DNA of 64,000 nt from Campylobacteraceae bacterium (GTDB lineage: Bacteria; Campylobacterota; Campylobacteria; Campylobacterales; Campylobacteraceae), in the NCBI GenBank assembly GCA_031268335.1, contig JAIRXG010000006.1:62001-126000 (forward strand). Reading direction: 5' to 3'. Position 1 is the first letter of the stretch; every line of letters starts with the position of its first letter. Shown here piece by piece: positions 18,482-28,242 of the stretch. The position numbers and the translations under genes were made by a program. The notes beneath the pieces were generated by a model. The model did not search any database and was not told the origin of the DNA. It saw only the letters and a program-made list of their open reading frames with translations.

Positions 18482-19390
18482 CTACATGTAGACTATTGTT
18501 TTTTTTACTTTTACATAAACTCTTTTTGGCGACGGATAACCTTCAATAGTTTTTGTATTGTCGTTCGGGTCTAAAAAATCTTCCAGACTTTGCCCTAAAA
18601 CCCACTCTGTTTTTCTTTGCTCTGTTATGTCGGTCGGATTTTTTGCCAATACTTCAAACTTGCTAAATCCCGCCTTTTCACACCAATTTCTAAGCGCGTT
18701 AATTGTTGGAATAAAATAGACATTTGAGATTTTTGAATAACTGTTTTTAGGACATAACGCCATATCCTCGTTACCCTCAATCATAAAAGTGTCCAAAAAG
18801 AGTTCCCCGTCTTTTTCAAGTCCGCTAAAAAGTGATTTTAAACAACCAAGCGGGTCACTTCTATGGTATAAAACGCCGAGACAAAAAATCACGTCAAACT
18901 TTTCTTCATAACTCGACAAATCCTCCACGCCCAAAAGTTCGTATAAAATATCTGTTTTTGCAAAATGGTTGATAAAATCAAATTGACACCAAAATAATGG
19001 CGTAGGGTCAAATCCTATAAGCTTTTTTGGATTGTCTTCAAGCATTTTAAAAAGATAATATCCGTTATTGCAGCCGATATCCGCCACTTTTTTGTTATTC
19101 AAATCAAAATGCGAACGCAAAAGATTGTATTTAATGAAACTTTTCCACTCCGCATCTATAAAAAGATTTTCGATTTGAAAAGGACCTTTGCGCCAAGAAC
19201 GAAGTAAAAGAGCGGTATTTCTTATCTGTTGTTCGTATTTTTCGTCAAAATTTTTAATATTGATTTTGAAGATATCGCCAAAAGCTATTGAAGTTTCAAA
19301 ATTAGGCAGTCTGTCTATCGCTTCTCTCAAAGGTTTTATATTTTTCCACGACAGGACAATCTCTTTTTGTTTTTGGGATTTTTCACTCAT
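18482..19390 (-). CDS. cmoB: tRNA U34 carboxymethyltransferase CmoB
   Basis: CmoB transfers a carboxymethyl group from carboxy-SAM to 5-hydroxyuridine at wobble position 34 of tRNA. The 302-residue product has the conserved N-terminal region, [19 protein letters not shown], the methyltransferase motif [16 protein letters not shown], and [23 protein letters not shown] and [11 protein letters not shown] near the end. The gene ends within a TACATGTA octamer, so the last residues are Tyr-Met. CmoA, which makes carboxy-SAM, is not in the window. Confidence 0.95.
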   Translation of the reverse strand: MSEKSQKQKEIVLSWKNIKPLREAIDRLPNFETSIAFGDIFKINIKNFDEKYEQQIRNTALLLRSWRKGPFQIENLFIDAEWKSFIKYNLLRSHFDLNNKKVADIGCNNGYYLFKMLEDNPKKLIGFDPTPLFWCQFDFINHFAKTDILYELLGVEDLSSYEEKFDVIFCLGVLYHRSDPLGCLKSLFSGLEKDGELFLDTFMIEGNEDMALCPKNSYSKISNVYFIPTINALRNWCEKAGFSKFEVLAKNPTDITEQRKTEWVLGQSLEDFLDPNDNTKTIEGYPSPKRVYVKVKKTIVYM

Positions 19391-19459
19391 TTTTTATCTC
19401 TTAAACTTTTTTTTACGAAAGAAATAATAGCATAATGCGTAAAATTTAAAGGTTAAAAA

Positions 19460-20743
19460 TTGAAAACGACAATAGAACATTTTAGTAGCTTTTCAAAGAC
19501 GCCAAGATGCAGTTTCGATGCGCAAAAAATGAGGGATTTTATCATTGAGTTTGCCATATCTGTCGGATATGAGGCAAAAGTAGACAAAGCTGATAACATA
19601 TTGTGCGTTAAACAAAAACCTCTCGTTTGCTTGCAATCTCATTATGATATGGTTTGTCTTGGGAGCGCGCCAAATGTTGAGATTTATGAAAAAGATGGTT
19701 GGATAAGAGCTAAAAATTCAACTCTTGGCGCAGATAACGGCATGGGTGTAGCTTTGATGATGTCTATGATGGAGCGTTATGAGAATATAGAGTGTCTTTT
19801 CACGTCCGATGAAGAAGTTGGGCTTATCGGAGCTAACAACTTAGAACATAATATAACGGCGCCGTATCTTTTAAATCTTGATAGCGAAGAGGAGGGGGCT
19901 ATATTTATAGGATGTGCCGGCGGAGTTGACGTAACGGGAAAAATAACGGCGCAAAAAAAACTTGCAAAAGAAGACTTTAGAGCGTACGAGATAAGCATAA
20001 AAGATTTGCAAGGCGGACATTCAGGCGTAGATATAGATAAAAATATTCCAAACGCTATCAAGATTTTAGCGAACGAATTTATGGATAATGATTGTGAACT
20101 CGTCTCGATAGAGGGTGGCGAAAGAATCAATTCTATACCAAAAAGCGCGTCGGCAATAATTTACGCCCCAAAAAACTTTACGCTGAAAAATAAGCTTTTA
20201 GACATAAAAGAGATAAAAGATGGCAGCAGAGATGTTTTGACACATTCAAGCGATATCTTGCGAATGATTCAAAATTTCGCGCAAGGCGTGCGTTCATTCA
20301 ACGACGAACTTAAAATCCCAAACGAAAGTATCAATCTATCAACTATCAAAACAGACGATAGTGAAATTACGGTAGAGTTTTTTGCAAGAGCAATGGAGAA
20401 GAAAGCTTTGGAAAATTTGATGGAAAGCACGAGTGATTTTTTAAAAAGTTTCGGATTTGACGTAAAAACAGAAGGATTTTCTGCTCCTTGGAAGCCAAAT
20501 ATTACGCCATTTGCAAAAAAACTCCAAAAAGTAGCGCAGAAATTTTTTAAAAATGTGGAGTTTAAAGCTATACATGCAGGGCTTGAGTGCGGAATTTTTG
20601 AAAATATAAACCCTGATATTCAAGTGGCGTCAATTGGGCCTAATATAAAATTTCCCCACTCTTTTGGCGAGTGTTGCGAGATAGCTTCCGTTGAAAGATT
20701 GGAGATTATGCTAAAAGAGTTGATAGCGGATTTAGAGCGATGA
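19460..20743 (+). CDS. pepD: Aminoacyl-histidine dipeptidase (M20 family)
   Basis: This is a zinc-dependent cytosolic dipeptidase of the PepD type, 427 residues. Metal-site motifs are SHYDMVC, STLGADNGMG, FTSDEEVGLIGA and LLNLDSEEEGAIFIG, with a late HAGLECGIF. The lid domain contains LQGGHSGVDID. The start is TTG, preceded by AAAGG. The protein is shorter than E. coli PepD (485) because of a truncated C-terminal half, but no catalytic residue appears missing. It is divergent from cmoB. Confidence 0.92.
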   Translation: MKTTIEHFSSFSKTPRCSFDAQKMRDFIIEFAISVGYEAKVDKADNILCVKQKPLVCLQSHYDMVCLGSAPNVEIYEKDGWIRAKNSTLGADNGMGVALMMSMMERYENIECLFTSDEEVGLIGANNLEHNITAPYLLNLDSEEEGAIFIGCAGGVDVTGKITAQKKLAKEDFRAYEISIKDLQGGHSGVDIDKNIPNAIKILANEFMDNDCELVSIEGGERINSIPKSASAIIYAPKNFTLKNKLLDIKEIKDGSRDVLTHSSDILRMIQNFAQGVRSFNDELKIPNESINLSTIKTDDSEITVEFFARAMEKKALENLMESTSDFLKSFGFDVKTEGFSAPWKPNITPFAKKLQKVAQKFFKNVEFKAIHAGLECGIFENINPDIQVASIGPNIKFPHSFGECCEIASVERLEIMLKELIADLER

Positions 20744-21440
20744 TATTGTTTTTGGAGCAAAGATTATTGCAGAAGCCTAACATCTTATCTGTATTGTTAT
20801 TTGAGGGCAAAAATACATAGAAATTGAACCATAAAAAGATTTACTTTAAACGCTATACATGTTAGCGCAAAATCAAATTTTTTAGTTTTTTGCTCAATCT
20901 AAAATAAACATGACACATTCTTTACATGTAAAGGTTTTAATGTGTTAAAAGCAATAAAACTTCTCAAATCCAAAAATGTCAACGTGTTGTTTTGTTTGGG
21001 CGTTTACATGTAAGGGGTTTTATTTGTCGTATAAACATTTTAACGATTGTTTGTTGCGCGTATTTACCTACATGTAAGGATTTAATCGTATGTTAAACTT
21101 GATTTTTTATCTTTAAAATTTTCATAGCTTCTAAAATTGTGATTTGGTACTTGTGGAATTGTTACGTTTTAATCGACTTTGATTTTAAGTTGTAATTTTG
21201 TGCAGGCATCTCGTTTTTATATTTCTTTATTGTCTATTGAACCAAAACAAGCATTGTTTTTTTATTAAACTTACTTCTTTCAATATATTTAAAAAGCAAG
21301 CAATAGTATAGAATTTGCATATCCGGTTTTTGCAAAAGCAGAACGCGAAATAACAAGAATCTTTTTTGCTGTGCCGTTTGCAATTTTTTTCTTATTGCTG
21401 ATATAATTTCGTTTTTATTAGATGGGATAAGGAACTTTTG
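20744..21440. other. Intergenic region with clustered TACATGTA repeats
   Basis: About 700 bases without a supportable conventional gene. The notable content is a regular cluster of palindromes described separately. The 70-codon antisense frame at 21234-21446 has no start signal and overlaps the next gene's start, so it is not called. Confidence 0.5.
20933..21116 (+). repeat. Three spaced TACATGTAAGG-type repeats, each abutting a tiny frame
   Basis: Copies begin at 20933, 21005 and 21069 (spacings 72 and 64 bases) and share TACATGTAA, then G-rich and T-rich flanks. Frames of 23, 17 and 8 codons begin just after each copy (GTG 20942, TTG 21024, ATG 21090), and the first two end inside the next palindrome with Tyr-Met-stop. 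Whether any is translated is unknown. Confidence 0.55.
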
Positions 21441-22718
21441 GTGCAAGAGATTCGCTCAAATATTATTTTGGATAAAAATATATTATATTTTGACTACACA
21501 GCATCCGGACTTGCCTATAAAAAGATAGAAGATAGGATATCGGAAGTTTTGAAAACCTATGCAAATACGCATTCGGAAGTCTCATCAAACGCTCTTAAAA
21601 CAAACGAACATTATGAAAACGCAAGAAATAGTCTGCGCAAAACCTTAAAAGTTACAGACAAGTTTTATATATTGCCTTGCGGGACGGGAAGTACGGGGGC
21701 TATTAAAAAATTTCAAGAGTTGCTCGGACTTTATATTCCGCCTATGACAAAAAAACGGCTTGGAATTGATGTTGATAAAAGTAGACTGCCTTTGGTATTG
21801 GTCGGTCCCTACGAACATCACTCAAACGAAGTTAGTTTTAGAGAGGCGCTTTGTGAACTCAAAAGAATTCCTCTTGACAATAACGGAGTTATAAATATTG
21901 AAGCGTTGGAAAAAATCTTAGAACAAAACAAGCAGCGCGAATTAATTGCCTCTTTTAACATAGCTTCAAATGTAACGGGAATTTTGAGCGATTATAAAGC
22001 TATCTATAAACTTGTTAAATCATACGGCGGTATTGTTGCGCTTGACGGTGCTGCAGCGTCGCCTCACATGGATATAGATTCGCATTTTTACGATGTGCTT
22101 TTTTTGTCTCCTCATAAACTTTTAGGAGGCGTGGGGAGTTGCGGAATTTTAATCGTCAAAAAAGAGCTTTGCGCCGACAATACTATGCCGACTTTTGCAG
22201 GTGGCGGAACGGTCGAATATGTCTCAAGAACCATGCAAATGTATAGTGAAAATTTTGAAGCAAGAGAGGATGCGGGAACTCCCGGAATTATACAATTTAT
22301 CAAAGCGGCTTTTGCGTATGAACTAAGAGATGAGATAGGACTTAAAAGGATAGTTTGTATAGAGAATGAACTCAAGTGCTATTTTGGTTCTCGCATACAA
22401 AAGATAAAAAACGTCGAACTATATTGCAATCACATACAAGAGAAATTGCCGATATTTTCTTTAAATATCAAAAATATCAACCCATATGACGCTGCCAAAA
22501 TTTTAAGTGAGAAGTATGGCATACAAGTGAGAGCCGGATGTAATTGCGCCGGTCCTTACGGACATGATTTGATGGGGTTAAAAGACGACGACAATTTGTT
22601 GACGAAACCTGGTTGGATTAGGATAACTCTACATTTTACTCACACAAAAGAGGATATAGATAAGTTGGTAGAAGCGATTTTTGATATAGCAAATAATGCC
22701 AACAAAATTTACTTATAA
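21441..22718 (+). CDS. Class V aminotransferase, cysteine-desulfurase-like
   Basis: The roughly 425-residue PLP enzyme has FDYTASGLAYKKIEDRI, the PLP-phosphate loop CGTGSTGAI, and LDGAAASPH. SPHKLLGGVGSCG contains the Schiff-base lysine. A cysteine pair in RAGCNCAGPYGHDL occupies the place of the SufS/Csd active-site loop. It could act as a desulfurase or selenocysteine-lyase-like enzyme, but no sufBCD or iscU genes are nearby. GTG at 21441 is preferred to the TTG one codon earlier because AAGGA is then better spaced. Its stop lies 4 bases from the stop of the convergent LRR gene. Confidence 0.82.
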   Translation: MQEIRSNIILDKNILYFDYTASGLAYKKIEDRISEVLKTYANTHSEVSSNALKTNEHYENARNSLRKTLKVTDKFYILPCGTGSTGAIKKFQELLGLYIPPMTKKRLGIDVDKSRLPLVLVGPYEHHSNEVSFREALCELKRIPLDNNGVINIEALEKILEQNKQRELIASFNIASNVTGILSDYKAIYKLVKSYGGIVALDGAAASPHMDIDSHFYDVLFLSPHKLLGGVGSCGILIVKKELCADNTMPTFAGGGTVEYVSRTMQMYSENFEAREDAGTPGIIQFIKAAFAYELRDEIGLKRIVCIENELKCYFGSRIQKIKNVELYCNHIQEKLPIFSLNIKNINPYDAAKILSEKYGIQVRAGCNCAGPYGHDLMGLKDDDNLLTKPGWIRITLHFTHTKEDIDKLVEAIFDIANNANKIYL

Positions 22719-22722
22719 GCTT

Positions 22723-23808
22723 TTATTGTAAATTTTCTTCGCTGCTCCAATGAACTATTTGGATAGTTTTTACCCACTCTATCTGCTCATTGCTCAAAAC
22801 AAGATCCGGATTTTGCGACAAATCAAGCCTTAAAAGCTTTAGATTTATTATCTCTTTGGGGAGAGTTTTCAGATTGTTCACTCCAAGGTCTAAATCCATT
22901 AGGTTTTCAAGCTTCCCAAAACTTTCAGGTAACTCTTCAAGGGAGTTATTTGAAAGGTTTAATCTTGTAAGTTTTGCCAAATCGCCGAATTCTCGCGGTA
23001 AATCCATAATTTTATTATTGCATAAATTTAATTTGTCCAAATTTGCCAGTTTGCCGATTTCGGATGGCAAATGTTTTAGTTGGTTGATATTTTCAGAACC
23101 CAAATCGTTGCTAAGATCAAGCTCTTGTAGATTTTTCAAACCAGCCACGTCTTTTGGCAGTTCCGTTAATTTGTTATTTCGCATGTCAAATTTTATTAGA
23201 TTGCTTAGAGCGCCTATGTGCCGCGGAAGTTTTTCTATATAGTTGTCTCTTAAGTTTAACTCTTCCAATTCGGTAAATTCTCCGATGCCAAATGAAAGTT
23301 CGCTCAAAAGATTTTTCCATACGGATAGTTTTTTTAATTTTTTCAAGTTGAAAAGCTCTTCGGGCAATCCTCTTAGTTGATTGTAATCCAAATCAAGTAA
23401 TTCAAGATTTTCGAGATTTTCAAGCTCATGCGGCAGATATACAAGTTGATTTACACTGAGCACAAGACGTTTTAAGTTTGTTAAGTAAAAAAGTTCTTTG
23501 GGAATATCTGAAATAGCGTTATTTGATATATTAAATTCTTGAAGATTGTGAAGATTTCCTATTGCTTGAGGTAATTGTACAATTTGGTTGTCGGAAAGCC
23601 TTAATGTCGAAAGATTTAGATAGAAAAGTTCTTTTGGCACTTGCGTAAGATGCGAACGGGATAAATTTACGGTTTTTAGAGATAAAAATTTTTGTTTATC
23701 TCGTGGAATGCCTCTTTCACTTTTAAACTTATGGTCATATTGTAAGTCGTCTATATCGTTTTCATCCGCCCAGATTTTAAGCTTTTCAAACAAAGCATCT
23801 CCGACCAT
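22723..23808 (-). CDS. Leucine-rich repeat protein
   Basis: After about 45 non-repeat residues the protein consists of roughly 13 leucine-rich repeats of 23 residues (LxxLxLxxNxLxxLPxxxxxLxx). One repeat near residue 240 is irregular and longer. There is no signal peptide, kinase, Roc GTPase or ubiquitin-ligase domain, so a cytosolic protein-binding role is the most that can be said. Repeats of this type are common in Leptospira, cyanobacteria and many environmental bacteria. AAGGA precedes the ATG. It lies downstream of the oxidoreductase gene in the same direction, with an 80-base gap. Confidence 0.85.
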   Translation of the reverse strand: MVGDALFEKLKIWADENDIDDLQYDHKFKSERGIPRDKQKFLSLKTVNLSRSHLTQVPKELFYLNLSTLRLSDNQIVQLPQAIGNLHNLQEFNISNNAISDIPKELFYLTNLKRLVLSVNQLVYLPHELENLENLELLDLDYNQLRGLPEELFNLKKLKKLSVWKNLLSELSFGIGEFTELEELNLRDNYIEKLPRHIGALSNLIKFDMRNNKLTELPKDVAGLKNLQELDLSNDLGSENINQLKHLPSEIGKLANLDKLNLCNNKIMDLPREFGDLAKLTRLNLSNNSLEELPESFGKLENLMDLDLGVNNLKTLPKEIINLKLLRLDLSQNPDLVLSNEQIEWVKTIQIVHWSSEENLQ

Positions 23809-23889
23809 TTTTTATCCTTACCTTAGAAAGCTTTTTTATAGTGAAACATCAAGCATAATCATATCTTTATAGAGTTAAATTTTTTTTAA

Positions 23890-24510
23890 CTACGTTGATT
23901 TTTTATTTGGTTGATTGCTTTTTATCACAGCTTCAATGCCTCCTAATTTTTCTACATGCAAAAGCCATTGTTTGCGTTTTCTTTGAGTGGAATTTATAAC
24001 AGAACCAAAAAGCGTAGATTTAATATGTTGTGATTTGATGCCGCAAAAGGCGAGAGTGATGGTTTTTAATTGCTTTATGCTTGGCGAGTGGCATACGAAT
24101 TTATAGTACCATACCGGTTGTTCCATAGTCACGATAATTCTTGCACTTTTATTTCGAAGCAGCATCTCTCTTTTGTTATTTTTATTGTAACTAAACGCTA
24201 TATCCGGCAAAAAAACTCTATCGATAAATCCTTTCATAATCGCAGGATACGAACCCCACCATAACGGATGAATAAAGACTATGTGGCTGGCTCGTCTTAT
24301 TTTTTCTATAGAATCTTTAAGATCTTGCTCCAACTCCATATCTTTTTTGTAGCCAAATTTTAAATTCAAATCAAAATCAAGCTCGCCTATATTTATTCTC
24401 TCAACCGTTGCGCCATTTTTCACAGCGCCTCTTTCATAAGCGCTTGCAATAACGTGGTTTAAGCTCTCTTTGTCGGGATGCCCATTGATAATTAAAATAT
24501 TTTTTGCCAT
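23890..24510 (-). CDS. Flavodoxin-fold NAD(P)H oxidoreductase (KefF/MdaB/NQO1-like)
   Basis: The 206-residue protein begins ILIINGHPDKESLNHVIASA, the FMN/FAD phosphate loop of the quinone-reductase superfamily. IVFIHPLWWGSYPAIMKGFIDRVF follows, the flavin-binding WW motif, with a later TLAFCGIK. It is expected to reduce quinones or similar electrophiles by two electrons. No potassium-efflux gene lies beside it, so a KefF role is not supported. AGGA is 9 bases before the ATG. It is divergent from alaS. Confidence 0.87.
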   Translation of the reverse strand: MAKNILIINGHPDKESLNHVIASAYERGAVKNGATVERINIGELDFDLNLKFGYKKDMELEQDLKDSIEKIRRASHIVFIHPLWWGSYPAIMKGFIDRVFLPDIAFSYNKNNKREMLLRNKSARIIVTMEQPVWYYKFVCHSPSIKQLKTITLAFCGIKSQHIKSTLFGSVINSTQRKRKQWLLHVEKLGGIEAVIKSNQPNKKST

Positions 24511-24625
24511 TCTTTTTTCCTATATATTTTGTGTAATTGGTATTTTAGCGCAAAGCAAATAAAATCATTTTAATTGTTTTTAGATAAAATATAACATTTT
24601 TTTATAGCTTAGGAAAAATATATAC

Positions 24626-27178
24626 ATGAATATAAGAGAAGAGTTTTTAAATTTTTTTGAGAGTAAAGGACACAAAGTAGTCCAAAGCGCGCCTTTAGTT
24701 CCGGAGGATGAGACGCTGCTTTTTACAAATGCCGGTATGGTGCCTTTTAAGAGCGTATTTACAGGAAAAGTCTCAGCGCCAAATCCACCCAAAGCCACAA
24801 GTTGCCAAACTTGCATAAGAGCAGGAGGAAAACATAACGACCTTGATAATGTAGGTTATACGGCACGCCATCACACATTTTTTGAGATGCTCGGAAATTT
24901 TTCGTTCGGGGATTATTTCAAAGAAGAGGCGATAGCTTATGCATGGGAATTTGTAACTGAAGTTTTGAAGTTCAATAAAGATAAACTTTGGGTAACCGTA
25001 CATGATAGCGATGAAGAAGCCGAAAAAATATGGTCAAAACATATCGTAAAAGACAGAATTTTACGATTTGGCGATAAAGATAATTTTTGGCAAATGGGCG
25101 ACACGGGACCTTGCGGACCTTGCAGCGAAATATTTGTAGACCAAGGCGAAGAGCATTTTAAAAGCAGTGAAGATTGTATGGGTGGAGACGGAGATAGGTT
25201 TTTGGAAATTTGGAATCTTGTTTTTATGCAATACGAAAAGGGAGCGGATGGAAAATTAACGCCCCTTCCCAAACCTTCAATCGATACTGGAATGGGACTT
25301 GAAAGAGTTACGGCAATAAAAGAGGGCAAGTTAAACAATTATGAGAGTTCTTTGTTTATGCCGCTTATAGAGGAAGTTGCGAAACTTTGCGGCAAACCTT
25401 ACCAGAGCGATAGCGGCGCAAGCTATAGAGTCATAGCCGACCATATTCGTTCGGTTGTATTTTTGCTTGCTCAGGGGGTTAATTTTGATAAAGAAGGCAG
25501 AGGATACGTACTAAGACGTATTTTGCGAAGAGCCGTAAGACATGGGTATCTTTTGGGTCTTAAAAAACCTTTTATGTATAAATTGGTAGATGTTGTAAGT
25601 GATTTGATGAGCGGACACTACGCTTATTTAGCGCAAAAAAGAGAGACGCTAAAACAGCAGATTTTTCTTGAAGAGGAGAGATTTTTTATTACGATAGCTT
25701 CCGGATTGGAACTTTTTGAAGATGAGCTGCGAAAAACAAAAAAAGAGTTTAGCGCCGATACGGCTTTTAAACTTTATGACACTTTCGGATTTCCTTTGGA
25801 TTTAACGCAAGATATGTTAAGAGGTAAAGAGATAAACATTGATATAAAAAGATTTGATGAACTTATGAGTGAACAGAAAAAGCGCGCTAAAGCTTCATGG
25901 AAAGGCAGCGGAGATAAAGCTGTGCAAGGAGACTTTAAAGAGCTTTTGGATAGTTTTGGGGTAAATAAGTTTGTAGGGTATGAAACTACGAAAACAAAAG
26001 CCAAAATTTTAGCGCTTTTAGACGATAACTTTAAAAAAGTTGATAAATTAGATGCCAAAACGGCAGGTTGGGTATTGCTCGATAACACTCCATTTTATGC
26101 GCAAAGCGGCGGACAGTGCGGCGATAGCGGCGAACTTGCAGGAAAAGCTCAAGTTTTGGACACACAAAAATTTTTCGATTTAAATCTTATACATGTAAAG
26201 ACAATCGCTATTTTAACAAACGGCGAAGAGGTTGAAGCTATTGTTGATAATAAAAGAGTCGAAATAACAAAACACCATTCTGCTACGCATCTTTTGCATA
26301 GCGCATTAAGAACCGTATTGGGATCACATGTAGCGCAAGCGGGCTCTTTGGTGGAAGCCGAAAGACTTAGATTTGATTTTTCACATCCAAAAGCATTGAG
26401 TGTGCAAGAGTTGAAACAAATAGAAGATTTTGTAAATAGCGCGATATTGGATAGTATGCCAAATATCACTAAAATCATGAGTATAGAAGATGCGAAAAAA
26501 AGCGGCGCTATAGCGCTATTTGGCGAAAAGTACGGTTCTGTTGTGAGGGTAGTAAAATTTGGCGAAGTAAGTGTTGAGTTTTGCGGCGGTGTACATGTAG
26601 ACAATACGGGTGTGATTGGAAGTTTTTTTATAACAAAAGAGAGCGGTGTAAGTGCTGGAGTGAGAAGAATTGAAGCGGTTTGCGGTAAAGCCGCTTTAAA
26701 TATTGCAAGGTCTTGGAGAGAAGAGCTTGGCAAGATAAGAGAAGAGGTTAAGAATAAAGACGCCATAATCGGCATAGAGAGATTAAAAACCGATATAAAG
26801 GAACTTAAAAGTAAAGTCAACTCGCTCGAATCCAATATCGGTAAAAAGTTAGAAGGTGTTATAATAGACGGCGTTGAGGTTATTGTGGATGAAATCAAAG
26901 CCGGAGATATAAAAAATCGTATTGATGAGATTAAAAACCAAAAAACCAAAGTTGCGGTTTTGCTTTTTCAAGAACAAGAGGGAAGGGTAACAATCGCGGC
27001 AGGTTCAAAAGATAATGTTGTAAAAGCGGGAGCTTGGATAAAAGAGATAGCGTTTATTGTAGGCGGAGGCGGAGGCGGAAGAGATGATTTTGCGCAAGCC
27101 GGCGGCAAAGACGCATCCAAAATAGAAGAGGCAAAAAAAGCGGCATTAGAGTATGCAAAAAAAATTTTAAAAGGCTAA
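24626..27178 (+). CDS. alaS: Alanyl-tRNA synthetase
   Basis: This charges tRNA-Ala. The 850-residue product has the class II catalytic core ([49 protein letters not shown]), the editing domain zinc ligands ([12 protein letters not shown] and CGGVHV) and the C-terminal domain ending in [15 protein letters not shown]. Length and domain order are normal. It carries two TACATGTA octamers in its coding sequence. The next gene starts three bases after its stop. Confidence 0.98.
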   Translation: MNIREEFLNFFESKGHKVVQSAPLVPEDETLLFTNAGMVPFKSVFTGKVSAPNPPKATSCQTCIRAGGKHNDLDNVGYTARHHTFFEMLGNFSFGDYFKEEAIAYAWEFVTEVLKFNKDKLWVTVHDSDEEAEKIWSKHIVKDRILRFGDKDNFWQMGDTGPCGPCSEIFVDQGEEHFKSSEDCMGGDGDRFLEIWNLVFMQYEKGADGKLTPLPKPSIDTGMGLERVTAIKEGKLNNYESSLFMPLIEEVAKLCGKPYQSDSGASYRVIADHIRSVVFLLAQGVNFDKEGRGYVLRRILRRAVRHGYLLGLKKPFMYKLVDVVSDLMSGHYAYLAQKRETLKQQIFLEEERFFITIASGLELFEDELRKTKKEFSADTAFKLYDTFGFPLDLTQDMLRGKEINIDIKRFDELMSEQKKRAKASWKGSGDKAVQGDFKELLDSFGVNKFVGYETTKTKAKILALLDDNFKKVDKLDAKTAGWVLLDNTPFYAQSGGQCGDSGELAGKAQVLDTQKFFDLNLIHVKTIAILTNGEEVEAIVDNKRVEITKHHSATHLLHSALRTVLGSHVAQAGSLVEAERLRFDFSHPKALSVQELKQIEDFVNSAILDSMPNITKIMSIEDAKKSGAIALFGEKYGSVVRVVKFGEVSVEFCGGVHVDNTGVIGSFFITKESGVSAGVRRIEAVCGKAALNIARSWREELGKIREEVKNKDAIIGIERLKTDIKELKSKVNSLESNIGKKLEGVIIDGVEVIVDEIKAGDIKNRIDEIKNQKTKVAVLLFQEQEGRVTIAAGSKDNVVKAGAWIKEIAFIVGGGGGGRDDFAQAGGKDASKIEEAKKAALEYAKKILKG

Positions 27179-27181
27179 AAA

Positions 27182-27682
27182 TTGAAAGAATTTGCGCTAT
27201 TTGTATTTGAGCAATACGGCGATATACTTATGTACATTCACATAGTCGGCGTAACGATGCTATTGGGCGCCCTTTTTGCTATTCGTTTTTTATTTTATAG
27301 CTCTATTGAAAAGGCGATTAGCGATGATGAGGAGCGTTATACTTTATATTTGGAATTGTTGAAGAGATTTTTCATCTTTACCATTCTTGCGCTTTTTATC
27401 ATAATGATAGTATCTGTTTTTCTCGCGATAGGATTGCATTTTAAAAACAATAATCCCACTTATAGCGCGATGATGCATATAAAAGAGTTGGTATGGGTTT
27501 TTATACTATTTAATATGATTTATATATATGTAAAGTACAAAAATGCGCTAAAAGCATTCAAGAAAAATCTATTAATAGAAACACATGAAAATATTATACT
27601 CATAGTAAAATATCTTATTCCGATAATTTTGTTTTTTGGACTTATAGCCGTATTTTTCGGAAATGCTATTAGGGGTTGGTAG
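27182..27682 (+). CDS. Four-helix inner membrane protein, unknown function
   Basis: The 166-residue hydrophobic protein has four predicted membrane helices (about residues 17-38, 60-85, 97-115 and 138-160). A conserved-looking HIVGVTMLLGALFAIRF and a MHIKELVWVF histidine segment recall small cytochrome-like or DUF2269/CopD-like membrane proteins, but I cannot assign a family. The start is TTG with AAAGG inside the alaS 3' end. Its end overlaps the region just before the maf start, so it belongs to the alaS-maf operon. Confidence 0.65.
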   Translation: MKEFALFVFEQYGDILMYIHIVGVTMLLGALFAIRFLFYSSIEKAISDDEERYTLYLELLKRFFIFTILALFIIMIVSVFLAIGLHFKNNNPTYSAMMHIKELVWVFILFNMIYIYVKYKNALKAFKKNLLIETHENIILIVKYLIPIILFFGLIAVFFGNAIRGW

Positions 27683-27684
27683 AT

Positions 27685-28242
27685 TTGATAGCACTTGGTT
27701 CAAATTCACAAACGAGGGCAAAAATTTTAAGGAATGCAGGCGTTGAATTTATTATTCGCGGATGTGATTTTGACGAAGGCGGTGTAAAAACACAAAATCC
27801 GTACGAATATGTATATGAAGTAACAAAGGGTAAATTCAAGAGTTATTTAAAAAATTACGTTTTTGATATGCCGTTTGTTGTTGCTGATACCGTTGTTTGC
27901 GTAAATAAAGAGATTCTTTTGAAAGCCAAAGATAAAAAAGAGGCTGAGAGAATGTTAAAACTTCAAAGCGGCGAAGATGTTGATATCATCACATACATGA
28001 TTTATAAAAGCGAATATTTGGAGTTTGCTGATCTTAGTTTAACAAAATACAAATTCAAAAAATTTGCCGAAAAAGAGTTGAACGAGTACCTAAAAAGCGA
28101 CGAATGGTTTGGTAAAGCGGGAGCTTGTATGGTAGAAGGATTTTGTAAACCATATATCAAAAGCGTTGAAGGATTTGAGAGTACGGCAATGGGTCTTAGT
28201 ATTGAAAAACTGTTACCGTTTCTGGAGTTTAAGAGATGCTAA
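27685..28242 (+). CDS. maf: Maf-family nucleoside triphosphate pyrophosphatase
   Basis: Maf proteins hydrolyse non-canonical or pyrimidine nucleoside triphosphates to monophosphates and were first noted as septum inhibitors. The product begins IALGSNSQTRAKILRNAGVEF and has DMPFVVADTVVCVN with the catalytic Asp, and EWFGKAGACMVEGF near the end. I choose the TTG at 27685, 9 bases after AGGGG; a TTG three codons earlier would directly abut the ribosome binding site. At 185 residues it is family-sized. Its stop overlaps the next gene's start by seven bases. Confidence 0.88.
   Translation: MIALGSNSQTRAKILRNAGVEFIIRGCDFDEGGVKTQNPYEYVYEVTKGKFKSYLKNYVFDMPFVVADTVVCVNKEILLKAKDKKEAERMLKLQSGEDVDIITYMIYKSEYLEFADLSLTKYKFKKFAEKELNEYLKSDEWFGKAGACMVEGFCKPYIKSVEGFESTAMGLSIEKLLPFLEFKRC

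Noticed and set aside
20933..21076. Spaced palindromes as a CRISPR array
   Set aside because: Only three copies of an 8-11 base motif with unequal spacers containing start codons, and no cas genes in the window.
21234..21446. 70-codon antisense frame before the class V aminotransferase
   Set aside because: It has no start signals and overlaps the ribosome binding site and start of a clear gene.
26149..26949. 266-codon open frame antisense to alaS
   Set aside because: It lies wholly inside a well-supported gene on the other strand, is Ser/Leu/Phe-rich as antisense frames of this genome are, and has no ribosome binding site.
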